DNA from: Mucilaginibacter flavus
GTDB taxonomy: Bacteria > Bacteroidota > Bacteroidia > Sphingobacteriales > Sphingobacteriaceae
Reading direction: 5' to 3'
DNA: 64,000 nt
Assembly: GCF_030409315.1 (NCBI RefSeq)
Contig: NZ_JAUFPS010000026.1
Location: 152,008-216,007 of the forward strand
A model generated the notes under the pieces. It saw only the letters and a list, made by a program, of their open reading frames with translations. It ran no database searches and was not told the origin of the DNA. Shown here one piece after another: positions 44,186 to 52,497 of this stretch. Position 1 is the stretch's first letter; every line of letters begins with the position of its first letter. The translations under genes and the position numbers were made by a program.

Positions 44186-44307
44186 GGGGAAGAGAATCAA
44201 GAACCAAGAGTCAAGAATCAAGACAAGGAAAAAGTGTTAGAAAAAGGATTTCAGATTTAGAATTTGGCGATTAGAGTTTAGAATTTATTTTTTAGAATTT
44301 CAAAGAT

Positions 44308-44898
44308 TTGTTCAATAAAGTAATCAACGGTTTTACAACGGCATGGAAAGGTTTAAGCCTTACCGTGAAGCACCTGTTTGCCAATAACTCGGCCAGGAAA
44401 ATTGTTACCGTGAGCGATACCAATTACTTTAAACAACTGGAGAACGGCACCAATACCATTCAATATCCAAAACAGGAATTACCCGTGCCCGAAATTGGCC
44501 GGTACCAGCTGGATGTGGAAATGGACGATTGTATTGTATGCGATTTATGCGCTAAGGTTTGCCCGGTTAACTGTATAGATATTGAAGCCATAAAGGCTAC
44601 CGAAGCCATCGGTCAAACATCTGATGGTACCACCAAGCGTTTATATGCGGCCAAATTTGATATCGATATGGCCAAATGCATGTATTGCGGTCTGTGTACT
44701 ATTGTATGCCCAACCGAGTGTATTGTAATGACCAATCAATATGATAAAACCGTATTTGAGCTAAGCGACTTGGTTTACCAGTTTTCAGATATGCCGCCAG
44801 AGGTAGCTGCCGAAAAACGTGCACTGTTTGATAAACAACAAGCCGAAAAGCAAGCAGCCAAATTAGCCGCTATGAAACTAAAGGAGGGAGGAGCATGA
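44308..44898 (+). CDS. nuoI: NADH-quinone oxidoreductase subunit I
   Basis: 196 residues with a TTG start. Two 4Fe-4S motifs, CIVCDLCAKVCPVNC and CMYCGLCTIVCPTEC, carry electrons toward the quinone site. The C-terminal tail after about residue 160 is Ala/Lys-rich and probably disordered. Separated from nuoH by 122 bases of repeat-derived sequence; overlaps nuoJ by 4 bases. Confidence 0.95.
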   Translation: MFNKVINGFTTAWKGLSLTVKHLFANNSARKIVTVSDTNYFKQLENGTNTIQYPKQELPVPEIGRYQLDVEMDDCIVCDLCAKVCPVNCIDIEAIKATEAIGQTSDGTTKRLYAAKFDIDMAKCMYCGLCTIVCPTECIVMTNQYDKTVFELSDLVYQFSDMPPEVAAEKRALFDKQQAEKQAAKLAAMKLKEGGA

Positions 44899-45443
44899 GC
44901 TTGATCCGCCTGCTGTTTTATTTCATGAGTTTTATTGCTATCGCGTCGGCTTTGTACGCGGCATCAACTCAAAACCTGGTGCGTAGTATTTTTGTGTTTT
45001 TTGTAACGCTGTTTGCCCTGGCCGGTCTGTACGTTTTATGCCTGGCCGATTTTGTGGCCGTAACCCAGGTAGTAATTTATGTAGGTGGTATTTTGGTGCT
45101 CATCCTGTTCGCGTTTATGCTGTCGGGTAAAGAGACCTTGGATGTAATGCAGCAGCAAAAAGGCAAGTTTTTTAGCTTAGGTAAATTGCCTGCCATATTA
45201 TTGGCGGCGCTGTTTTTTATTGTGATGATTAATGTGGTGTTAAAGGCCGATGCTGATAATTTGCCCTGGGTAAAAGATTCCATCGCCAATAACAATACCA
45301 TAACGCCCAATACGGCTACTATTGATAATATAGGTGTTAATTTAATGACGCGCTACCTGCTGCCTTTTGAAGCCATTTCGGTTTTATTGCTAATGGCATT
45401 GGTAGGCGCGGCCCACTTGTCAAGAAAGGAGCCGGAAGCATGA
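44895..45443 (+). CDS. nuoJ: NADH-quinone oxidoreductase subunit J
   Basis: 182 residues, five membrane helices, with the conserved VTQVVIYVGGILVLILFAFML helix that contributes to the proton path. ATGA overlaps on both sides couple its translation with nuoI and nuoK. Confidence 0.94.
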   Translation: MSLIRLLFYFMSFIAIASALYAASTQNLVRSIFVFFVTLFALAGLYVLCLADFVAVTQVVIYVGGILVLILFAFMLSGKETLDVMQQQKGKFFSLGKLPAILLAALFFIVMINVVLKADADNLPWVKDSIANNNTITPNTATIDNIGVNLMTRYLLPFEAISVLLLMALVGAAHLSRKEPEA

Positions 45444-45748
45444 TTACCCTGACCGATTTTTTGATTGTAAGTGCAGCCCTGTTTTGCATTGGCTTGTACA
45501 TGATCATATCTAAGCGCAACGCCATCCAGATCCTGATTGGCATCGAACTGATCCTAAACGCCGCCATATTAAACCTGGTAGCCTTTGGCAAGCACGATGC
45601 TGTAAATAACAGCGGACAAATCTTCGCGCTATTCGCTATTGTTTTGGCCGCCGCCACAACCGCGGTAGCTTTAGCTATTATCCTCAACGTATACCGGAAA
45701 TATAAAACTATCGATCCTGATAAGATCAATAATTTAAAGGATCAATGA
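45440..45748 (+). CDS. nuoK: NADH-quinone oxidoreductase subunit K
   Basis: 102 residues, three membrane helices, with the conserved Glu in ILIGIELILNAAILNLVAF. Overlaps nuoJ and the following YwqK-type gene by 4 bases each. Confidence 0.95.
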   Translation: MITLTDFLIVSAALFCIGLYMIISKRNAIQILIGIELILNAAILNLVAFGKHDAVNNSGQIFALFAIVLAAATTAVALAIILNVYRKYKTIDPDKINNLKDQ

Positions 45749-47067
45749 TGAAGAAAATCAAAATTGTTTTACTATTTGTTGCGCTGCTTGCCTGTAAACA
45801 GTCTTTTAGCCAGGTTGATATGAAGGATCTGCATGAAGTTGACGGCAAAATATACACGAAAACCAATACACTTTATACCGGTGATTTTTTTGCCAATGGG
45901 AAATCGGGTACACTAAAAGTAAAAGGGTCTATCAAAAATGGCTTACCCGATGGTTTAGTTATTGGTTATTTTGATAATGGGAAGAAGAATTTTGAATTGA
46001 CGATGAAAGATGGCAAAAGAGATGGGCCTGTTAAAGAGTATTTTGAGAGCGGCAATCTGAAGGCTGAAATGAATATAGTTAATGAACTTAGGGATGGGCA
46101 GTCATTAACTTACTACGAAACCGGTGAAAAACATACAGAAGCGACTTTTAAAAACGGTGTTGAGGTTGGCGATTTTATAGAATACGATAAGCTGGGTAAG
46201 GTAATTCATTCTGTTAAATTTGCCAATGGCCGGCCAGACTACGGAAAACAGATTAATGACCTGCTTAGCCAGGCTGATAGCTTAGCACATCAGTATAAAT
46301 CTGACGAAGCCATTGCGCTGTATACCAAGGCCATCGAAATTAACCCCAAAATAGCAGAGCTATACTTTAACAGGGGAGCAGCTAAAGGTCTTAAGTTTGA
46401 TATGGATGGGGCGATTGTTGATTATGATAAAGCTATCGGATTGAACCCGGAATATAAGGAGGCGTATGCCAACCGGGGTGTGGCCAAAATAAACCAATAT
46501 ACCAACAAAGGTATTATTGAACTTACTGCCGAACAATCAAAACCCGGTTGCGACGATCTTTACAAAGCCCGCGACCTCGGCGATGACGCTGCTGTTGAAG
46601 ATATGATATATGCGCATTGTGTAATCAATAAGCACCAAGCCGACTCAGCTGCCCGGGCAGCTACAAATAATTCAGAAGGTGATACTAAAACATTCCCTTT
46701 TGTATTTTGCGATGGCAAAAAGATAGATCAATCTTCATTAAATAAAATCAATCCCGAAGATGTTTTAGAGGTAACTGTTATTAAAGATGGATCGAAAACC
46801 GCACAATACGGCGCAGAAGGAAAGAATGGTGTGATATTAGTTACGACCATTAAATTCGGGATTCAAAGCTACCAGCAAAAGTTTTCTGCATTATCTGCCG
46901 ATTATGCTAAAGCGGTGCGTACCCCAGATGTTTTTTCATACCAGGTAGATGGGAAGCCAATTACCGGTAAATTATCTGAAATAGTTGGTAAGCTGTATAA
47001 CTTAAAAGTGGATACTATAAAATTGATAAGCATTAAAAATAAAACTGTAAGTATCGCAACCCAATAA
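45745..47067 (+). CDS. YwqK/MORN-TPR protein with SusC-plug-like motif, inserted in nuo operon
   Basis: 440 residues. A signal peptide or lipoprotein signal (FVALLAC, possible lipobox) starts the chain. YwqK-type MORN repeats (GKKNFELTMKDGKRDG, SGNLKAEMNIVNELRDG and others) span about 45-165, two TPR units about 175-260, and residues 335-368 (INPEDVLEVTVIKDG...NGVILVTT) match the end of the TonB-receptor plug of SusC-type proteins. It overlaps nuoK by 4 bases and ends 2 bases before nuoL, so it is translated as part of the operon, though no complex I role is known. Probably periplasmic or outer-membrane. Confidence 0.8.
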   Translation: MMKKIKIVLLFVALLACKQSFSQVDMKDLHEVDGKIYTKTNTLYTGDFFANGKSGTLKVKGSIKNGLPDGLVIGYFDNGKKNFELTMKDGKRDGPVKEYFESGNLKAEMNIVNELRDGQSLTYYETGEKHTEATFKNGVEVGDFIEYDKLGKVIHSVKFANGRPDYGKQINDLLSQADSLAHQYKSDEAIALYTKAIEINPKIAELYFNRGAAKGLKFDMDGAIVDYDKAIGLNPEYKEAYANRGVAKINQYTNKGIIELTAEQSKPGCDDLYKARDLGDDAAVEDMIYAHCVINKHQADSAARAATNNSEGDTKTFPFVFCDGKKIDQSSLNKINPEDVLEVTVIKDGSKTAQYGAEGKNGVILVTTIKFGIQSYQQKFSALSADYAKAVRTPDVFSYQVDGKPITGKLSEIVGKLYNLKVDTIKLISIKNKTVSIATQ

Positions 47068-47069
47068 CC

Positions 47070-49160
47070 TTGAACAACACACTATCCCATACCGATACCA
47101 CCCTCATCATCTGCACCCTTGCAGCTGTAGCATTTCCGCTGTTTGCTGCTTTGGTTAATTTTTGCCTGCCGGTAAAAAGTAAGGTTGCGGGTTGGGTATC
47201 TGCATTGGCTATTTTACTGGCTTGTATCTTATCGGCTAAAGTATTTGCAGGGGTATGGAACGCGCCTCAATTGCACGTACAGCAGGTTTGGTTTACTATT
47301 GGCAATACCAAAGTGTACGCCGGGATATTGTTAAATAATCTTTCCGTTTTAATGTTGTTGCTGGTATCTCTCATTGCTTTGCCTGTGCATGTGTACTCTA
47401 CCGCGTATATGAAATATGACGAGCGGTATAGCCGGTACTTTACTTACCTCAGCTTTTTTTGCTTTAGCATGCTGGCTTTGGTGGTGGTAGATAACCTGGT
47501 GCTGTTTTACGGTTTTTGGGAGTTGGTAGGTTTTTCATCGTACCTGCTTATAGGTTTTTGGTTTACAAGGGATAAAGCGGTACAGGCTAATAAAAAAGCC
47601 TTTATCATGAACCGGATAGGGGATATTGGTTTGTTAAGTGCAATCCTGATATTATTCCTGGTTTTCCACACCTTTGATATTGATCGTTTATTTGGGCGTA
47701 ATTCAATAGTTGCCCAGTCGGTTTTATTAACGGGACATTGGACATCGGCTAATGAAAACAACTGGATGGTTGACGGTATTTCTTACCAGTTGCCAGCCGT
47801 GTGGCAATACGTTGCTTTTGCAGGTATACTATTAGCTGTAGCCGCTAAATCGGCACAATTTCCACTACATACCTGGTTACCCGATGCGATGGAGGGGCCA
47901 ACATCGGTATCGTCATTAATTCATGCGGCTACCATGGTCGCGGCAGGCGTATTTTTGTTGGGCAGAGTTTATCCCATGTTTACGCCAACCGAGCTTACCA
48001 TATTGGCCGTTATGGGTTGCTTTACAGCCTTTATGGCCGCTACCATAGCACTTACCCAAAATGATCTGAAACGCGTTTTGGCGTACTCTACCATATCGCA
48101 ATTAGGCTTTATGGTGTTGGGTATGGGGGTAGGGGCGTATTCATCGTCGCTGTTTCATTTAGCTACGCACGCGTTTTTTAAATGTTTATTGTTTTTAGTA
48201 GCAGGCATTGTTATCCATGAGATGCAGCATGTGAAGAAAGATAATCATCTTGATTTCGATCCGCAGGATATTTTATTAATGGGCGGCTTGCGCAAAAAGT
48301 TGCCGCTTACTTTTATTGTAGCTATTGTTGCCGGTTTGGCTTTGATTGGTTTACCACTTACATCCGGTTATTTATCCAAAGATGGCATCCTGATCCAGGC
48401 CTTTGAATGGAGCGATGGCAAAAATACATGGTTTAAAATAATCCCGGTAACAGCCTTGATTACCAGCTGGCTTACCGCTTTTTATGTGGCAAGGCTCATC
48501 TTTAAAGTTTTCTTTGGCGATTTCAGGCTGCAAAACATCTACCCAAATCTAAAACTGCACATGAGGGATGGCGGCTGGCAGTACAAAGTACCGGTGGTTT
48601 TATTGGCCATTTGCTGTTTGTTCCCGCTGTTTTCCTTTAATCCTTTCTCCTATGAAACTTCGTGGCTGTTTAAGGGAATGGATATTGCACGCATAGCCAA
48701 ATTTGAAAGCACCTATCACCTCATCATTCCGGTTTTAGTAAACCTGGTGAGTTTGGTGGTGTTGTACCTGGCTTATGCTATCTACGTAAAGCAAAACAGC
48801 TCTGCTTTTTCGCAAACAGGTTTCTTTTACCGTTTATCATACAATCAATGGTATATTGATAAAATCTACAAAAAAGTGTTTGTAAAACCTGTGCTTGGTT
48901 TGGGCAAGACGCTTTTTTGGTTTGATAAAAATATCATTGATGGCTTTGTGCACCTGTTGGCAAATATGGCCGGTTGTGTGGCCCGTTTTTCGGCCTGGAC
49001 GGATAAATACATTGTTGACGGCTTTTTACATTTGCTGGCCGCTATGGTGCAAAGCATTGGCAATTTTGCACGTAAGTTTCAAGGCGGTAAAGTGCAATAC
49101 TATTTGTTTAGCATGCTGGTGATTGTACTGGCGCTGTTTCTTTTTAAAATACTGATATAA
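47070..49160 (+). CDS. nuoL: NADH-quinone oxidoreductase subunit L
   Basis: 696 residues, TTG start two bases after the preceding stop. Antiporter-like core with the conserved Glu in FWELVGFSSYLLIGFW and Lys in AAKSAQFPLHTWLPDAM; the long amphipathic helix follows. The C-terminal part repeats a motif: DKNIIDGFVHLLANM and, 30 residues on, DKYIVDGFLHLLAAM, a near-duplicate common in long NuoL forms. Confidence 0.96.
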   Translation: MNNTLSHTDTTLIICTLAAVAFPLFAALVNFCLPVKSKVAGWVSALAILLACILSAKVFAGVWNAPQLHVQQVWFTIGNTKVYAGILLNNLSVLMLLLVSLIALPVHVYSTAYMKYDERYSRYFTYLSFFCFSMLALVVVDNLVLFYGFWELVGFSSYLLIGFWFTRDKAVQANKKAFIMNRIGDIGLLSAILILFLVFHTFDIDRLFGRNSIVAQSVLLTGHWTSANENNWMVDGISYQLPAVWQYVAFAGILLAVAAKSAQFPLHTWLPDAMEGPTSVSSLIHAATMVAAGVFLLGRVYPMFTPTELTILAVMGCFTAFMAATIALTQNDLKRVLAYSTISQLGFMVLGMGVGAYSSSLFHLATHAFFKCLLFLVAGIVIHEMQHVKKDNHLDFDPQDILLMGGLRKKLPLTFIVAIVAGLALIGLPLTSGYLSKDGILIQAFEWSDGKNTWFKIIPVTALITSWLTAFYVARLIFKVFFGDFRLQNIYPNLKLHMRDGGWQYKVPVVLLAICCLFPLFSFNPFSYETSWLFKGMDIARIAKFESTYHLIIPVLVNLVSLVVLYLAYAIYVKQNSSAFSQTGFFYRLSYNQWYIDKIYKKVFVKPVLGLGKTLFWFDKNIIDGFVHLLANMAGCVARFSAWTDKYIVDGFLHLLAAMVQSIGNFARKFQGGKVQYYLFSMLVIVLALFLFKILI

Positions 49161-49165
49161 ACCTG

Positions 49166-50770
49166 ATGAATATATTAACCTTACTCATATTTATACCTGT
49201 ACTCTTTGGCATTATCATCATGGTGCTGCCATCAAACATGCGTAACAGTTTTAAATATATCACGCTGGCGGCTACATTAATCCAGTTGGGTATCAGCATA
49301 TGGATGTACCTTAACTTTAAAACAGGCGCAAATTTTGGTGGTATTAACCATGAGGAGCAGTTTCAATTTGTGCAAAAAATCCCCTGGATCAGCCTTAACC
49401 TGGGTGGCATGGGTAAAATGCAGATTGATTATTTTGTGGGGATTGACGGGATTTCTATAACCCTGCTGGTGATGACATCATTTGTAATGGTGATTGCTAC
49501 GCTTGCCTCCTGGGAAATTAAAAGTAACCTGAAAGGTTTCTTCCTGTTATTTTTACTGTTGGATATGGCCGTTATCGGTGTATTCTGCGCGTTGGATTTC
49601 TTTTTATTCTATCTGTTTTACGAGTTGATGCTATTGCCATTATACTTCCTGATAGGGATGTGGGGCGGCGTGCGCCGCGAATATGCTGCCATTAAGTTTT
49701 TCCTGTACACACTATTTGGTTCGGTATTTATGTTGCTGGTGATGGTGGGCTTGTACTTATCAGTAACCGACCCGGCAACAGGAGCGCATACCTTCAACAT
49801 GGTACAAATGATGAATCCGGCCAATTATGATCAGGGTTCGGTATTCTCTTTGGCCGCGCATCGGCATATCCTGGGCATGTCTGCACGTACAGTTGGTTTT
49901 GTGGTACTGTTTATCGCTTTTGCTATTAAAGTACCTATAGTACCATTGCATACCTGGCTACCCGATGCCCACGTGGAAGCGCCAACACCCGTATCTATAA
50001 TACTGGCCGGTATCCTGTTAAAAATAGGGGGCTACGGTATTATCAGAATTTGCCTGGGCATCTTCCCCGAAGTAGCTACTACCTACGCCTTTTGGCTTGG
50101 TTTAATTGGGGTTATATCTATACTATACGGCGCGTTCAACGCCCTGGCGCAGCGGGACCTGAAGCGAATGATCGCTTATTCATCCGTATCGCATATGGGC
50201 TTTGTATTACTGGGTATAGCTTCGCAAACTGCCGAAGGCATCAGCGGCGCGGTAATGCAAATGGTAAGCCACGGCTTTTTATCAACCATGCTGTTCTTTT
50301 TGGTGGGTGTTATCTACAACCGTGTGCACGACAGGGATATTTACCATTTCCGCGGACTGGGCACCTTGATGCCTAAATATACTGCCTTTGTAATGATCGC
50401 TTTTTTTGCCTCTTTGGGATTACCCGGCTTCTCGGCTTTTGTGGCCGAAGCTTTTACCCTTGCAGGTACTTTTAAATCGCATAGTGTAAACGGCCTGTTG
50501 CCTTATTGGATGGCCGTTTGCGGTACCGTGGGCATCCTGTTAGGAGCAGCCTACTTTTTATGGACACTGCAACGCATGTTCTTTGGCAAGGAATCATTAA
50601 AAGGCGGCAGCATCTGGAAAATAGCGCTTACCGATTTGAACCTTCGGGAAAAATTGACGCTTGCGCCACTGGCTATTATTGCCCTGGCTTTAGGTGTAAT
50701 GCCATCGTTGGTCTTTGACAAGGTGAACGATTCTGTATTGGCCCTCATCCAGTTTTTACAAACAAAATAA
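49166..50770 (+). CDS. nuoM: NADH-quinone oxidoreductase subunit M
   Basis: 534 residues, antiporter-like membrane subunit. Conserved Glu in FYELMLLPLYFLIGMWGG and Lys in AIKVPIVPLHTWLPDAHVEAPTPVS. Five bases after nuoL. Between it and nuoN lies the DUF4139 gene. Confidence 0.96.
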   Translation: MNILTLLIFIPVLFGIIIMVLPSNMRNSFKYITLAATLIQLGISIWMYLNFKTGANFGGINHEEQFQFVQKIPWISLNLGGMGKMQIDYFVGIDGISITLLVMTSFVMVIATLASWEIKSNLKGFFLLFLLLDMAVIGVFCALDFFLFYLFYELMLLPLYFLIGMWGGVRREYAAIKFFLYTLFGSVFMLLVMVGLYLSVTDPATGAHTFNMVQMMNPANYDQGSVFSLAAHRHILGMSARTVGFVVLFIAFAIKVPIVPLHTWLPDAHVEAPTPVSIILAGILLKIGGYGIIRICLGIFPEVATTYAFWLGLIGVISILYGAFNALAQRDLKRMIAYSSVSHMGFVLLGIASQTAEGISGAVMQMVSHGFLSTMLFFLVGVIYNRVHDRDIYHFRGLGTLMPKYTAFVMIAFFASLGLPGFSAFVAEAFTLAGTFKSHSVNGLLPYWMAVCGTVGILLGAAYFLWTLQRMFFGKESLKGGSIWKIALTDLNLREKLTLAPLAIIALALGVMPSLVFDKVNDSVLALIQFLQTK

Positions 50771-50896
50771 TTGATAGTGTATCAGCATAAATTCTTTTAT
50801 GGAAAAAAGCATGCCACTGCATCTTTAGTTTACCCGGCCGCCTTTGAGGTTGGCAGGGGCAAACTAAAAGCAAGTATTCATTTAACCGAAGATGTT

Positions 50897-52492
50897 ATGT
50901 TCAAAAAACTATCAACTGCTATTTTTCTTTTTATAGCCATTGCCGCCAAAGCTGATGAAGGACAAAAGGTAGCTTCCAAAGTGCAAAAAGTTACCGTGTT
51001 TTTAAGAGGGGCGCAGGTAAGTCGTACCGCGCAGGTAAGTATCAATGCAGGTACATCCGATCTGGTGTTTGATGGTATTTCGCCTGGTATTGATGTAAAC
51101 AGTATACAGGTACATGCCAACGGCGAGTTTACGGTGCTTTCGGTAAAAAGCGAGATCAATTATTCTGAGGCCCTTAAAAGCGCTAAAGCGAAACAAATAG
51201 AAGATTTGCGGGCTTTGCAAAAGGGAATACGGGATAAAACAGACATGTTATCTAACATGATTTCTATCTACCAAACCGAAGAGGCAGTGTTAGCCAAAAA
51301 TCAGTTTGTGAGGCCCGAAAATCAAAATCTTGATGTAGCAAAATTAAAGCTGGCACTTGATTTTCAAACTGAACGACTTACCTCATTAAGGCAGAAAGAG
51401 CGGTTGATTAACAACCAGGTAACAGCTTTGAATGATGAATTTCAAAAATATGAAGATCAGATCAACATCATCAATCAGCAGGAGGATGTTTCAAGTGCTA
51501 ACATTATTGTAACTGTTGCTTCAAAAATTGCTTTACAATCGGCTTTTACTTTGAGTTACGTTGTTGGTAATGCCAGTTGGTATCCAAGTTATGATATCAG
51601 GGCCAAAAATGTAAACAGTCCGGTTACTATTGTTTATAAAGCCAATATATCGCAAAAAAGCGGTGAAGACTGGCGAAATGTAAAGCTTTCTTTATCAACC
51701 GGAAACCCATCTGTTAACAATGTTAAACAGGAGCTAAATCCTTATTTTGTAAACTTTACCCCAAAATATGAGAAAAATTATAGCCAGAGTACCGGTTCGG
51801 TAAGCAGTTTAAGCGAGGTTGCTGTTGTAGGATATAGCTCGCGGAATAAGGAGTACACTTTTCCGGTTCAGGTAAACATGGTAGAAAATCAAACCAATGT
51901 TGAATTTAATATCGATAATCCATATTCGATAAAAGACGATGGCAAGGTTTGCCAGGTAGAGATTAACCAGGTTGCCACCAACGCAAGCTATCAGTATTTT
52001 GTAGTTCCAAAACTAAGTACCGATGTGTTTTTAACCGCCCGCATCACCGACTGGAATAAGTTTAATTTTTTATCGGGCGAAGCCAATTTGTATTATGAGG
52101 GTACTTACGTTGGCAAATCTAAAATTGATACGCGTGGTACAAACGATACTTTAAGTTTGCCTTTGGGGGTAGATAAAAACATCCTGGTTAAACGAACACT
52201 GGAAAAAGGTTTTGTAGATAGATCGGGGTCAAATGCAAAGGAAACTCGTAATTGGTTAATTGAAGTAAAGAACCGGAAAAACCAGAAAGTGAATTTACTG
52301 GTGGAAGACCAGGTACCGGTTTCACAGAATGCATTGGTAATAGTTGATGTTCAAAACACATCCGGTGCAAAACCTGATGATGCTACCGGCAAACTTTCAT
52401 GGAATTTCCTGCTAAATTCGCAGGATGATAAAAAAGTACAGTTAAAGTACCTGGTTAAATACCCTAAAGATCAATCAGTAATAGTTCAATAA
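50897..52492 (+). CDS. MuiA-type DUF4139 protein with SusC-like motif, inserted in nuo operon
   Basis: 532 residues from the ATG at 50897, which begins a signal peptide (MFKKLSTAIFLFIAIAAKA); the frame is open further upstream from a TTG at 50771, but that would bury the signal. N-terminal DUF4140 (KVTVFLRGAQVSR), a coiled coil (about 100-195) and DUF4139 beta domains. Residues 304-313 (SLSEVAVVGY) match the TonB-box/plug start of SusC-type receptors. The family is named for a mucoidy inhibitor; function unknown. It is followed 5 bases later by nuoN, so it is in the operon. Confidence 0.85.
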   Translation: MFKKLSTAIFLFIAIAAKADEGQKVASKVQKVTVFLRGAQVSRTAQVSINAGTSDLVFDGISPGIDVNSIQVHANGEFTVLSVKSEINYSEALKSAKAKQIEDLRALQKGIRDKTDMLSNMISIYQTEEAVLAKNQFVRPENQNLDVAKLKLALDFQTERLTSLRQKERLINNQVTALNDEFQKYEDQINIINQQEDVSSANIIVTVASKIALQSAFTLSYVVGNASWYPSYDIRAKNVNSPVTIVYKANISQKSGEDWRNVKLSLSTGNPSVNNVKQELNPYFVNFTPKYEKNYSQSTGSVSSLSEVAVVGYSSRNKEYTFPVQVNMVENQTNVEFNIDNPYSIKDDGKVCQVEINQVATNASYQYFVVPKLSTDVFLTARITDWNKFNFLSGEANLYYEGTYVGKSKIDTRGTNDTLSLPLGVDKNILVKRTLEKGFVDRSGSNAKETRNWLIEVKNRKNQKVNLLVEDQVPVSQNALVIVDVQNTSGAKPDDATGKLSWNFLLNSQDDKKVQLKYLVKYPKDQSVIVQ

Positions 52493-52497
52493 TATAA

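Larger units (their letters stand above)
43005..44222. repeat. inverted ATTCTTG repeat arms enclosing nuoH
   Basis: Left arm 43005-43034 and right arm 44193-44222 (30 bases each, CTTGATT-type units) pair at 26 of 30 positions and lie on either side of nuoH. They are over 1 kb apart, so they may simply be two insertions of the same family in opposite orientation. Confidence 0.65.

Noticed and set aside
50771..50896. N-terminal extension of the DUF4139 protein from a TTG
   Set aside because: It would place 42 residues before a clear signal peptide; the ATG at 50897 is the natural start.
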